Below, piece by piece: positions 1 through 27,200 of a stretch of 64,000 bases of DNA (positions are counted from its first letter, which is position 1; each line of letters begins with the position of its first letter). A model generated the notes under the pieces. The model was not told where the DNA came from. It was given only the letters and a program-made list of their open reading frames with translations, and searched no databases. A program made the translations under genes and the position numbers. This DNA is from Liolophura sinensis (Eukaryota > Mollusca > Polyplacophora > Chitonida > Chitonidae), in NCBI RefSeq assembly GCF_032854445.1, contig NC_088300.1:55094984-55158983 (forward strand), in the 5' to 3' direction.

Positions 1-3000
1 TAGATGGGTTATTAAGTGAAAACCATCCGCATTCAAGCTCGAAAAGTTGCACTAAGCCCGCCACATCGCACTTTTTGATTGTCTTTCAAAAACTGTACCT
101 TTACGCGCACTTAATTATACAACAAAAATAGGCAACTTATGTGCGCGATTAACCGAAAATTTCGCTTGATGGTCAAAGAGTAAACCCTATTTAAGCATTA
201 ATTTAAAGCTAAAAAAACTCTGAAAGAACTTTTTACCTCTAATCTGAATAAAAGTCTATATAGAAACTTTGTCTCCTTAAATATCTTACTAAACCACTTT
301 ATTTTTTCTTCTTAAGAAAGTGGATATTAAACATTCTTCACAGATTTTTATGCGCATTGCTCTGCTGCATTCACTAAATATCCAGAAAATACAGTCAGCA
401 TCTATGCTGTATACAAAATGTAGATACATCATAGTACCACAACAAAATTCCGAAATTCCGAGAAGTTGGATACGAGAAGTGTTTTGGAATAAGCTGATAC
501 GTAATGAAAATAAAACTTTTTATTTACTAACATGATCCATTACAAAATGCTCCTCTACCATATGCAGCTTCTGTCACATCCAAACATATAAAATAAAATA
601 AATAAATTAAAGAACACTCTCATAAATATTTTATTGACATTCATTCAAGGATTCCATCGGTTCTGATTTTTTATGTGACATTATATGTGTGTGTGTGTAT
701 AGCACAAATAAGGGCGTAACTCATGTAACACAAACATAAAAAATCGAAGACCAGCTGACATGTTGTGGTTTACAGTTGTCCTTGGTATGTGTGCACAGGC
801 AGATTCTAGTCTATATATGATATCACAATGTTATTTCACAAACCATTGTCAGGTTGCAGAAGCACCGCGTTGTTTCGATGTATTTGCACATCCCACACAC
901 ATGGCGCCAAGTGCTGCCACAAGCTATGTTGTCCTTTCTGTTGCCTATTCATCACGTCACAAAAAGCAGCGCATTTCCTCAAAACAAATTTTTATATTCC
1001 ATTCCCATTATTTCATGACTGAAGTATATGCTATATTACAGCATTGACATCATGTTTTAATCAGCGTAATTTGAATAGTGGAATAACAGTTCTCTGTCAG
1101 TTTATTAACAGTTTATTGGAAATGTACAACCTGGCATCACTCGGTTGCGATTGTATATTTTTAACTGTTTTTCTCCAATTTGCTTGATTGGAGTTTACAA
1201 TATTGCTTTCAAAAATATTTCAGTCATGCCACTTTTTCTGCACAAAAGTGTGGAACTAGTACAATGCAATGTAGTTTTTAATCTTACTGCAATGTACGAT
1301 GGCAAGACTGGGTCAAGCTGGTCCTTGAGTGCGGTGTTAAAAACCAATCAAATAACTGATTTATAAAACATCCAATATATCAAATTCCGCTTAACTCAAG
1401 GTTAGGGGACTGTATAAGCATCCGTGTTCATTACCCCAAAATAGTTACAATCAAAAGCCCGTCTGAGATACCGCCAAGCATATCGACTGTTTTCCCAGCA
1501 TCATTGGATACTGATGGCTGCTTCTCTGTTACATCTTATCATGCGGCTTTATTTTTTATCTATATAATAATTTCTTACATTTTCCTTTGATAACTGGAGT
1601 TTTAAGTTGTTTTTGAAACAGTTTAGACACTACTTCATGATTTTCTACAGTTATATGAATGTCGAACTTGACGCTTCAATCTAACAAAGGACTCCTTTCC
1701 TAGCTATGTCATACCGCTAAGTTCACAATTCAGACAACCCTGTTTATTTAACCGAATAAATAATTAAAAATCTAAAATAATAAATATATTTATAAATGTT
1801 TTAACCTCTAAACTTCACACTTGTAAAATAAAATATTCTAGACAAAAGATAAAAAAAACATATATAACATACAAAAAGTAAACAAAATTGTCATATCTAC
1901 ATATACTCAGGTATATCTCAGTCAATATCGGTCAAATATCTGATAAATAAAATATTGGTTTATCGAAGCTCATGCCAGTAGTTTGGAAACTCCAGTCTCA
2001 AGGACTTTGTTTTATAAAGCCAGTGGACACATGCACCCGCCTTTATAAATGTCCATGCACATAAGTGACTTTTTTATATGTATTATAAAGTGGATTTTAA
2101 ATCTTAATTTCCTATATTACGATGCCGTAATTGTCTCTGAATTACATACATGAGCCAGGCTTATGTGTAGTTGACTATATAGCATATGTGTACTAATAAA
2201 TAAGCTACCAGCTCCATATGTCATGTGTGTAGCGAGTATTTTTGTTATTTTCGCTCTGCTAGTGCCCTGGTGACCTACAGTGAACGAGTCTATATTTATC
2301 ACCAAATGACTGCATTAGTGGATCTATAATAGGCTTCACAACATCCCTCCGATTCTCAGCTACCCACAGTCTGTATAAGTTGATTACAGGTGGCACAGGT
2401 GGCTTGTACCTCACTTGTGTTTATGGATTAATTCGATTTCTGTTACATCTTTTATATACTTCAGCAAAATTTCAATGCGTGTTCTGCGTTTGTGGAAAAA
2501 AAAAAGAAAAACAAGCCACTGTGGAACGCTTTTATTTTGTCTGTCCATTTAAGTTTCTTTTTATGGTGTACTGAACAAAACCCGATCCCATATTTTACAA
2601 TAAACTGATCCAGTGTCCGTATCACAATCAGACCACTTTATACCAAAAGTAGATCCCATGTCTATGCCATAACAAACCCATGCGATAATTAACTCATATC
2701 TACATACTCCAAACACGCCCATATTTCAGACCCGACCACATAGCCAAACACGCCACTTCTGCTGCCTTTGTTGAAAACTGCATTGCAGTCTGAAAGAACA
2801 AAAATATATAGACCCGTCTGAACCATGCTCCGATACTGATAAAAAATGTCTTCACCTCAGGAGGCTGATATTGCATCTAGTTTAAACGAACGTTATTACG
2901 ATTTATCTATATACAAGAAAATCCCAAACGTAAGCGTAAGTGGATGGTTAAATACAATTTGAGTTTTTCCGTGTGCTTTTTTCTGCTTTCAATGTAAACT

Positions 3001-6000
3001 TCACTCTGAGTGTTTGGTGAATTTATCTTTACGCGCTTCTGTGTATAACAGTTAATGTCAGAGTAATTGACTAAGTCAAAACCTAATTACCAGATTTAAT
3101 GCTATATGGATTGCACAACCAAGAAGAGATTTTTATATTTCTGTAGAATAAGTAAAAAATTTAATGAGTATGTAAAAGGCTGATACATATGTAAGGAATT
3201 ATCCTTTCAATGAACATCCATAAATTGACACCATGATTTTTACAACCAGAACTTATTCATCGTCCTCCAACTACTGCACTGCACAGAATGCTAGCTCCTT
3301 CTGCTATGAATTACATACCGTGACGTTTTCTGGGGCAATTCAGTCTTTCAAACAAAGATATTCAAGTCTGATCAGATTATCAGTGATGTTGATTCAACTA
3401 GAAACTAAGGGAAGATAGTCTGACTATAGCTGTTATCAGTATAGGCAACTACGCACAGCACTTTATAGCTCTAATGAAGATATACCATAAGTATAAATTG
3501 TTTGATTCGCACTCAGGTCTGCTCTTCTAAGATGAGAGGAGCAAAGACAAATTCCTCACAATCCAGGCCTACCATACATATCCCTGCTCTCACACTGATA
3601 GGTAAAAATAAATTTCAGTTAAAAACAGCTAAGTATAACGGGATGTTCACCGTGGGAACTGTAAGGCATGTGAATGTATAGGTATGAGTCTGTTTGTTTT
3701 CAGTACACCCCCACACCCCTCTCTATTAAACAGGGTAGTTTTTGTGTACACCGCAGCAATCAAACTCTTAATGTTCATGCAGATTATATAGCCGAAAGGA
3801 TGTGCTTAAATTGACAGGGTTTTTTGGTTTGGTGTCTCCAAAAAAAAAAAATACTAATACGTATTCACACACTGTAACTTGCACAGATGAATTAATAAAT
3901 CGCATCATCGACAGCTCTAGATACGGACGTGTCATTTTACTTGAGGGAATATTGGTGCAGACCTTTCTTAAATCAGTTTCTTAAATAGGCTATAAGTGTT
4001 TTAATAACAAACACACTGAATTACCTTCACTTTTTAATGTATATATTCGACATCTCTCGAATAATTGACAAAGTGCTGGCGATTTTCCAGTTATAAACAT
4101 GAAATACAGAGTGACTTGCACGTCATTTATTATATTTATAAAGTATTGCTGAATAGATTTCATCGCTAATTTGGTATCATTAGAAATCAATATACATCCA
4201 TGGAAAACTTAATTTATAAGGGAAAGAAATAAAATTAGTACTAGAAACACTACCGTGATGCACAAAGCCCGGTGTATGAGACAATTATTTGAATTTACTG
4301 TTCATACCTGTATTATATATTGCCTTTTATTATTGACGGGAATAAAGCAAGGCTGTTATTTTCAGCTAAATTCGTACGAAATGTGAGTCTAAAGTGAGGA
4401 CAAGCGCAAGCTGATAACATTCAGCAGAGATTTACCTGATATCAAAGTCTTTGTGTGATAATAATAAAAATAAAATGGCTTAGATTAACCGTTTACAGTC
4501 CACTTGTGGAGGAGTTGGGGTTCAATCTTAATAAATGTTACCGAATTTTTTAAAATGTCACTCGAGCCATACATTTTTACTAATAAAATTGAATACCAAC
4601 CGTAAACATTGTGGTAAAAGTCAAACAAAAAAATTTCGAAGTGCAAATAACCAATTCTGTTCAATGGATTTTATGCTAAAACCTAATAACGATAGGAATA
4701 CAATGCGGACTGGCCTTGTGTATGGGGCGAAAATCCAGTTCAAAGATGAGTTTAATTAGAATCTGCACGGTGAGGTATTATGCCACGTATATTGCCCACT
4801 GGCCCGAGCTGCCACATTACAGGGAAGACATTGTCCTCGGCCATAATACACGGGATAAACAATCACTTTGATGACGTATGGAGGAGTATATGCATGCTGA
4901 AGAGGAACATCTCCCAGGGATGTGTACACGGCCGAAACAAGATAAATTGAGCGGAATGACACTGCTAACAATAAATGTAAAGCCTACCTGTATGGGAACA
5001 TTGTAAAGTATTTCTGTAGAGTGACAAGGCAAACTGTTTCGAGATTGTCTGTTTTTTCCGCTCAGACGAAGTATGGGTGGTAAAGACGAGAGCTTAGGCA
5101 ACGGAAAACAATCTGATTGTGTATGGGATCACGGGCGGGAACACAAATCAACAAGACCCCCCGCAGGTCAGGTGATGAGGCAGCAGAGGGGAGTGAGGGA
5201 ACTACAGTGTTACAAAGTCACGCTACGTTTCCTACAAACTACAGGCGCTACAGTAGCGGCCAACTGAAAATAAACACATACACACTCTTTCTTCACTTTC
5301 ATTCGCTGTGTAGACCTGCTTACAAGTTTTAAGTATAGTTAATAGGAAAACATCTGTGAGTCGTCTGACCATTGTACCCGGTTGTATAGGAAAAGTAAAC
5401 TCACCCATTGTACTGGCCTTTACTGGCTGATGTCGCGTTATAAAAGTGAAATATAGTAAAAGGCCAACAAATGGAGCGGGCTATCCTGGCGGTACAGCGT
5501 GTGTAATAAAGCGGAATGATCTATTTGACCATTGTGTAAACGTAGTGAGAGGGAGCATTTTTACCCCTCTCTAGAACAAGCGAGATGAAAGCGGTGGGTG
5601 AACTGATACTTTACCCCACATTAACCATCTCTAACATGGCTCGCTTCACTTATCCGGCTAAAAATGTCATTTTCTTCTTTAAGGTACGAGTTGGCCGTGA
5701 GTTCCATTATCCAGCATTGGAACACTATATTGCCCCATACCTCCGTTTCGCACTCTCCATTATTTTTCACCCTTTTAATACTTCCCCACTATCTCTCGCC
5801 ACAGCACCTCGTCAGAAGAAAAAAAACTGTGTTCCCCATTTTAGGTTTATGATATCAAAAATGATAAATTGGTTTCATTTTATTTGATCTGAAATTTAAC
5901 TGGTTTTTTGGCTTTGAGTCCCGCTGTGCTGTTCTGAAAGACCTGGACGAGTTGATGGCGATGACAAATTGTGCCGGCCTGATGTTTCATTCAGCGGCGA

Positions 6001-8502
6001 CTACCGTCAGCATATAAGGTAGTCATGAGCGTTGAATAGCAGGAATGATGTTATTGTTGGAATAGGTCTGCAGGGTCGAGAATTTCCACCAACATGAAAG
6101 AGTTATGTTCGTTCTCGCGCTCTGTATACAGTAGGAGTACTTTGATTACCGACATCAAAGGCGCCGCCGTAACGTTCTATGGACACGCGCTACAAACTCA
6201 TGAATATGCACGAGTTAGGTTCACTGACGGAAACTCCTGTGAGACGCTTTTTTGCGAGACTGTATCGTCTGAAATCACATAAACTAATCATTCATTTTGG
6301 CCTTAGCTGATCAAGGATGTATCAAAGAAAAAACACACTAGCACCTTAGTCTGTGTTACATATTATGATATAAACCAATATTCTACTGTTGGATACATCA
6401 TTACATTTCATCAATTATACATTTATCCTATACAAGACAATAGTTATATGTCGACAATTAAAGAAATGAACAGAGATTCCACAAAAGATACAGAAATATC
6501 ACCAACATCATCTTCTTTTCATCAGTATGTTTGCTAATGAATAAAAGAAGACTTGTGGTAACGACATGTGTTGCAACGAGCTCGTGTAATAATTTGTGAC
6601 GTGAGGTGTAATCCCAGATAACTCGAGTGACCTGACGCGGACTGCTAAGCAAGACGTATGCAGTCGTTGCATATATTCACAAGACATATAATTCACAACG
6701 TATTCTTCTTTAAAATTCCATTATATCGGACTCTATTAATGTTTTTAATATGTTAATGAACTCTCAGCTACTTTTCCCGTTAATACGATGTAACATGTGT
6801 TCCATTAGCTTGAATCCATATTTTACCTCAAAGACTCAAATCAGCTCTCTATCTGGAAGTTACCTCTATGAGTGAATTCATCACTTTCTTCTCCGAAATA
6901 GAATCTTAATTTCAGAATGTCTTTATTTAGCGGTAAACCTAAGCTTGTGTTTCCAGTATTCAAAATTCCAGTTTCCTAGATATAAAGGTCTGTGTATTTT
7001 AATGTACATATATTAATGTGCTTGTATTCAGAACATTGTTTGATGACAAAGTATTCGCCAACTACTGATCTTGTATTCGCTGTCAGTCTGTAGAAGCTTA
7101 CACATGCGCACACACATGTTCTTCTGATCCTGGATAAATGATTACATTATCTACATATACAGGGCCAGTGTTTTATGGGCGGTGACACCCACTGATTTTT
7201 GGACTAGCAAACAAAAGACTTCAACGTCTACTGATAAAAAAATACTTCTAGTAACGAGATTATTATTTAGTTAATTATAACAAATATCTTATTGATAAAG
7301 AATTGAATAGAAATAAATACAGTACAGCAAATAAACAGTTTATATTACAGTTTATTTTAGGAATAAATCCTTTCTAAACTCAAACTACTGTTGTGCAATC
7401 GGGGTGCATACATTTCTACTTGTGCCGTCCAGATTTTCAGCATATACCAGTGCTCGCTTCCTCTCCGCATGTAGCGTGCATCACGCTGTGGTTGATGAAG
7501 GGACGCCAGCTCTCCCAGCGCCTTGCTCATCCGCAAAGTTCACGGGTTCTGCGTCTGTGACATCAAGGTTGATCAGAGGCTGCTGAGAACAGTTTTCATA
7601 CACGTACGTATTTTAAGTTCTTTTTGCCACATGCTGCATCATACAATAAACACAAAGTGCACTTTGCAACCTTTACAAAGCATGTTTTTATCGGTACATA
7701 CGCCCATCACCACCTGCTGCTAAAATCTGTTACTTGTTTTTGAAAAACAAATATCTGTCCGCATACTTTTCATAATACAGTATTGTTGAGTAGCTCACAT
7801 ATGCAATGATAGTGTACCGCACCTGACAACATCAAACAAAGCTGGCTATAGCCATTCATAGAGCTATATGTCATCGTACACATATGTACTATATAGGCGT
7901 CAAACTAATCGAAAATATTTTGATAATATTTTAGTACCTGAGTGTACGAAGGATAATTATGACAGAGGAATACCTTAACGTATAGCCATTACAGACATCA
8001 TTAAACAATGTAGAAAAGTAGGCGTTGTAGACATAACGCAATGCAGTGCAAACAGCAGTAACAAAGTTTTTTGTACTTTGGCCTACAAGTGTATGCTCAA
8101 TGACCATTGTGACTGACATTGTAAAAAAAGAACAATAGTTAAGTCTTTTGGTGATGGCATTGAAATAATGTAGACATGAATGCCAATGGCGCTAAAGTCT
8201 GTACTTCCGTACAGTACATAAATCGTTTTTCATAAAGTTCGTGACTCTATCTTAAAAAATATATATGTATTTGACAACGTTGCCAATGACGGAGTATCTT
8301 ATAACCACATAAGTACCCTCGCTCGACGGGTGGTATGTCTCTGGGAAGTCCACAAACCCGTGACTAATCAGACTGTTGGTTCGTGATGGTTCGGACACAG
8401 GTCAAGCGGTTTGTCAGGCGTGCGGCACATATGTATGGTTTCCCAAACCGCAGTTTCAAAGCAAAATATTCGGTACAAATTCTGACAAATCAACATGGCG
8501 CA
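1..8502. other. Intergenic DNA, no gene recognised
   Basis: No reading frame here resembles a known family, and all are short and overlapping. Small features are a (TG)n run at 686-698, a 12-A run at 3840-3851 and very AT-rich DNA at 1741-1880. The first ~180 bases and 4740-5330 are more complex and richer in CpG than their surroundings and could be conserved non-coding DNA, which only a comparison between species could show. Confidence 0.6.
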
Positions 8503-8650
8503 ATATTTATTTATTTCATTTATTTATTTGTTTATAGTTTTATGCCTTACTCAAGAATATTTCACTTATACGACGGCGGCCAGCATTATAAAAGTTTGGG
8601 ATGGGGGATCTGGAAGAGTCAGTACAATCCGCAGGTTGCTGACAGACCTT
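8503..8650 (-). repeat. SINE family 2, copy a (truncated)
   Basis: Read on the plus strand, the copy starts with an ATTT-rich tail and continues into a body with the family signature TATACGACGGCGGCCAG near 8569, then a GCAGGTTGCTGACAGACC block at its far end. The same order of motifs occurs at 34204-34339 (opposite orientation), 53601-53714 and 56804-57075. The element therefore lies on the minus strand, with its tail at the low coordinate. The tRNA-like head is missing, which is the usual 5' truncation of SINEs. All CpGs of the signature are intact in this intergenic copy. Confidence 0.75.
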
Positions 8651-22998
<14,348 letters not shown>

Positions 22999-23094
22999 AT
23001 ATCTGTATACGTGACACGAGGAAAGGTTGGCCAGTTTATGCATTCAAACATTCCGGTTTCTGGAGTATGACGTTAAACAACAATTAAATAAATG
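22999..23094 (+). repeat. Possible SINE 3' end, third family
   Basis: The segment carries GACACGAGGAAAGGTTGGCC, then TCCGGTTTCTGGAGTATGAC, then a GTTAAACAACAATTAAATAAA tail region. This order of motifs resembles the 3' ends of a widespread mollusc SINE type that finishes with a GTTAAAC-plus-A-rich tail. Only one copy is in the window and no tRNA-like head was seen, so the call rests on remembered similarity and the tail structure. Orientation is inferred from the tail. Confidence 0.4.
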
Positions 23095-23212
23095 ATTGAA
23101 AACGCAACAGAAAAAAAACGTGAGGTCATTTCTGGGAAGATTTTTTAGACACCTTGAAGAACAGTATCTGTCTCAGGGAATGAGTTCAGTACGAATCTTC
23201 CTTTAAACGCTG

Positions 23213-23842
23213 TTGACACAAATATTGGTATCAACCCTCCTGACACAAATATTCACGTCAACCCTCCAGACACAAACATTCGTACCAGTTCTCCTAACAC
23301 AAATATTGGTATCAACTCTCCTGACACAAATATTCACGTCAACCCTCCAGACACAAACATTCGTACCAGTTCTCCTAACACAAATATTGGTATCAACCCT
23401 CCTGACACAAATATTCACATCAACCCTCCTGACACAAACATTCACATCAGCCCTCCTGACAAATATTCGTACCAGTTCTCCTAACATAAATATTGGTATC
23501 AACCCTCCTCACACAAATATTCACGTCAACCCTCCTGACACAAATATTTACATCAGCCCTCCTGACAAATATTCGTACCAGCTCTCCTCACACAAATATT
23601 CACATCAACCCTCCTGACACAAATATTTACATCAGCCCTCCTGACAAATATTCGTACCAGCTCTCCTAACACAAATATTGGTATCAACTCTCCTGACACA
23701 AATATTCACGTCAACCCTCCTGACAAATATTCGCACCAGATCTCCTAACACAAATAGTGGTATCAACTCTCCTGTCACACAATTATTCACATCAACCCTC
23801 CTGACATAAATATTCGTATCAACCCTCCTGACACGAATATTC
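23213..23842. repeat. 27-bp minisatellite with 81-bp higher-order unit
   Basis: About 23 tandem copies of a 27-bp monomer whose core is ACACAAATATT...CTCCT. In the first part, three monomer variants (GGTATCAA, CACGTCAA and CGTACCAG types) alternate in strict order, giving an 81-bp higher-order repeat. Later units are more mixed, and some lose a few bases (for example units beginning GACAAATATTCG). Because 27 is a multiple of three, both strands stay open for about 100-134 codons as an artefact of the array. Those frames are compositionally a repeat (runs of NICVRRVD-like or TNIHVNPP-like peptides) and have no start context or splice signals that would make them credible genes. Confidence 0.95.
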
Positions 23843-23886
23843 CTTTAGCCCTGTACATGCATAGTGCCACGAACCATACCGACACA

Positions 23887-24204
23887 AATCCTCCCGTCAA
23901 CTTTGTGGATGCATATTCCCATGAACTCTCGCCTGTCCAAATCATCCCATGAGCCATCTTGATGCATTTTCCCATGAACCCTCGCCTGTCCAAATCGTCC
24001 CATCAACCGTCTGGATGCATATTCCCATAAACCCTCACCTGTCCGAATCGTCCCATCAACCATCTGGATACATTTTCCCATGAACCCACACCTGTCCAAA
24101 TCGTACCATCAACCATCTGGATGCATTTTCCCATGAATCCACACCTGTCCAAATCGTCCCATCAACCACGTGGGTGCATATTCCCGATGAAACCTGTTGA
24201 CACA
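23887..24204. repeat. 53-bp minisatellite, six copies
   Basis: Unit starts at 23887, 23940, 23993, 24046, 24099 and 24152 are each exactly 53 bp apart. The consensus core is AATCGTCCCATCAACC, then GGATGCATTTTCCCATGAA, then CACCTGTCC. The array follows the 27-bp minisatellite with only about 45 bp between them and shares CATCAACCCTCC-like and GACACAAAT-like words with it, so the two may have a common origin. The period is not a multiple of three, so reading frames here are chance. Confidence 0.95.
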
Positions 24205-27200
24205 AATACTCCCATCAACTCTTTTTTTTTATTACAGTAGAGCTCAACATTAAAAACATATTTTTCTCCACATAGCCATTTTGCTTGAAGTTGTTATTTT
24301 GTATGTAACAACTCGTTCATCTTTCAAACGCTATCTTTGTTATGTGTGCCCATATAAAACAAACGATCCCCAGTGTCCAACTTTTGCTGGAACTTTAATT
24401 CAATCTCCATTTAAATATTTTCATTAAAAACGATCCATTAGTTTCTTGTGGCAAACATTGCACATGTGCATCCATGTGATCAGTGTGTCGATGAACAGTG
24501 CATATATTTGCTTTTGGCCTATCGACACATGTAGGTGTTGACGTATCAGTTGAACCCACGCTAATGCAACGTTTCCCTGCATGTACCAGGGCATATCGTG
24601 GTCTGTTATATTTCATAAGCGCTGTTATGTAACAGGACAATGCTATAATATTTGCATGCAGTCGAAGTAATGTGGCCACTTTCTTTTCCACTCGCTTTGA
24701 TTAACCCACTAATTATTACGTCACTCAATCAAGTAATCAAGCAAGCAATCAATTAATCTTTGCAGCGATGAAGTTGACGGCGATGTAATTAACACTGGTA
24801 TAATTAGCCCGGTAAATTACCACAGCTCAACGACATGCAATTGCAACTGCAGAAATTCGTTTATGTTGACAAGCTTTGCCAATTAACAATAAGAGCGTAA
24901 GAGTTATGTTTACAGGGCAAACGTCAACCACGGAGGAGAGATCTTGGTAACGCTTGGATAATACATGTTGTCTGGCCGACGACTGGACAAGAAGGATATG
25001 TACTTGCTCGTTTTATTACAGCATATAGTTTTATATCACCATCGTCTTGCCGACATGTCTGCTGGTTCGTTTGTTTATCTGTTCATCCATTCTGCCTCAC
25101 TGTATCTTGCTTTTACAGACAATTAAACGGGACACATATATCGGATTAACTTCGTCTTCTTTCGACCATTCGTTCCGTATTTGCTTGCGCTTTGGGTCTC
25201 TTGAGCGGACACAAAAGCTCTTTGACCCGTTCTTAGTACCGAGGCGAAACCATAGAAATGCGCGAGCAAATTCGCAAACACTGGTATTTACTCTGATGTA
25301 GGATTTGTTGCCTCGTATCTTTAAGTGGCTTCCTACAACCAATATATCGTCCATTTGTGGAGGTTCGTGGCGCACGTGCTTCGAGGATGGCACGTGCCGT
25401 CTAGAACGTGATCTCACATACAAATGCACCGATTCAAACTGTTAACAGTCGTATACCCAGGCGAAGAGAATCACAACTCTAGCACCTTTGTTGAGCTGTG
25501 GTTAACCCGCACTCAAGTTAAACACAGGCTAAGGCTGACCAAACTGATACTGAGTTAGGGCATGTATCGTGGACACAAGAGTAGCCTGGGCATGGAGACA
25601 TGTATCTTAGCAATTTCATAATTATGTCAGATATGACGCCTAAGTGAAGACAGGATATTAAAGGTACACAAACATTGTTTGATTTTTCATTTTCTGTAAA
25701 GCAGAGGCATGCATGTTTCGATTTTGAATATTATATTTAATATTGATTGCAACGTTTTGAAACATATATAAATAACTCAACATTTAATTCTTTTATCCTG
25801 TAACCATCTGGCTTGTATGGAAATGGTGGAATGTCCGCTTTAACTTAATGTAATTAATTGGCGGCCGTATTAATATTAGTATTGTATGATTATCATAATT
25901 ACAAGCTGAATTGCAGCCGAGATACCTCTTTCTGCAAATAAATGTAACTGGAGACTTCTTCTGATATTTGTCGTACCTTATCATGCTTCCTAAATGCGCT
26001 TCACGAACATTTTTTTCACAGACTAGATGCTTGTCGATTTTATTTGTTTCAAAACCAACATTAATCTACATTGTATGCATATATAAATTTTGAATGTTAA
26101 GTGGTTTAATATTTGTGGGTTAAAATTTAAACCGTTGCAGTTTTATAACTTCAGCCCTTATTCTTGCATACATCCATGACTGATGGACACATTATTCTTA
26201 TTTGCCGGATTTACCCTGTGCTATGACAGGGGTTTGGGCGGCAAAAGCACTAATGTGAGCGCGATATTATCACTATATGTGTACACTGAAGGACGCATCA
26301 AAATTTTGAAGAATATCACTTTATTGGTAAACTGGTGAAGGGTACAAGCAACAAAACATAAAACACAAAAATCAAGCACAGTTATGACCAAAAGTATAAA
26401 CAAGTTATTTGGGAAACGCTGGTGTTGTAAGCAATACTACATGGCTATTATAAACAGAAACCACCAAGTCCAATAACCAGCATTCACCCGATCATGTTAG
26501 GATTATGTTAAAGGGTTAGGAATACGTGAAGCAAAAGTTATCCATTGTATTTTCTACCGTATATAATAAGATGAGCCATAAATATATATACTTTATAATG
26601 CTCATGGTCAGTGTTGGCAGAGAAACAAACTTTGATGATGTGTCAATTTTGGTTTTTAATGAACTAAACAATTGATTATCTACAAACTTATTTTAAAAGC
26701 TATGATTGGAAAGCGATGATAATTGAATAAAATGCTGCATAGAACACACTCTCTCTCTTGCTGACCACGGTGATTGAAGCAAATTAGAGTTATGTGGCAT
26801 ATGGATTCTTCTCAACTGTTGTTTCAAAGACTCTATGTGAAACAATAGTCTTTTTAAAAGGCAGCTCATGCTGGCCATATTTCCCTTATCATCCACAACT
26901 GGCCAGAAGAGATTTTTTCTGCCATTACGTTGTGTCGTTAGGCGTGATCAAAACTGTGAAAGCATGCAGAAAAGAAGGGATAAGGGGTATTGTGAGCGGG
27001 AACTGGGCTGTGAAACCAATGTCTAATTTCCGTTATAGTTCAGGCGGATGTAAAGTTTGTCTGAGGCCCTTGTACTCCGTCATGGCCGCGACCGGTGAGG
27101 CTACCCTAGGGATTTTTACTCCAGAAACAAAACATCAGAATAAACGAAATTTAATATTAATACAAATGTGAAATGATACCATCGCTTTGCACGCTGATCG

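Noticed and set aside
7140-7260. Possible transposon end near GGCCAGTGTTTTATGGGC
   Set aside because: No matching inverted partner or second copy was found.
23203-23617. Long overlapping reading frames on both strands (134 and 99 codons)
   Set aside because: They are a by-product of a tandem repeat with a 27-bp period; no start context, splice sites or non-repeat coding sequence support them.
26794-27171. 125-codon frame, the longest non-repeat frame in the left part
   Set aside because: No recognisable domain, no supporting codon or splice pattern; the length is within expectation for six frames of 64 kb.
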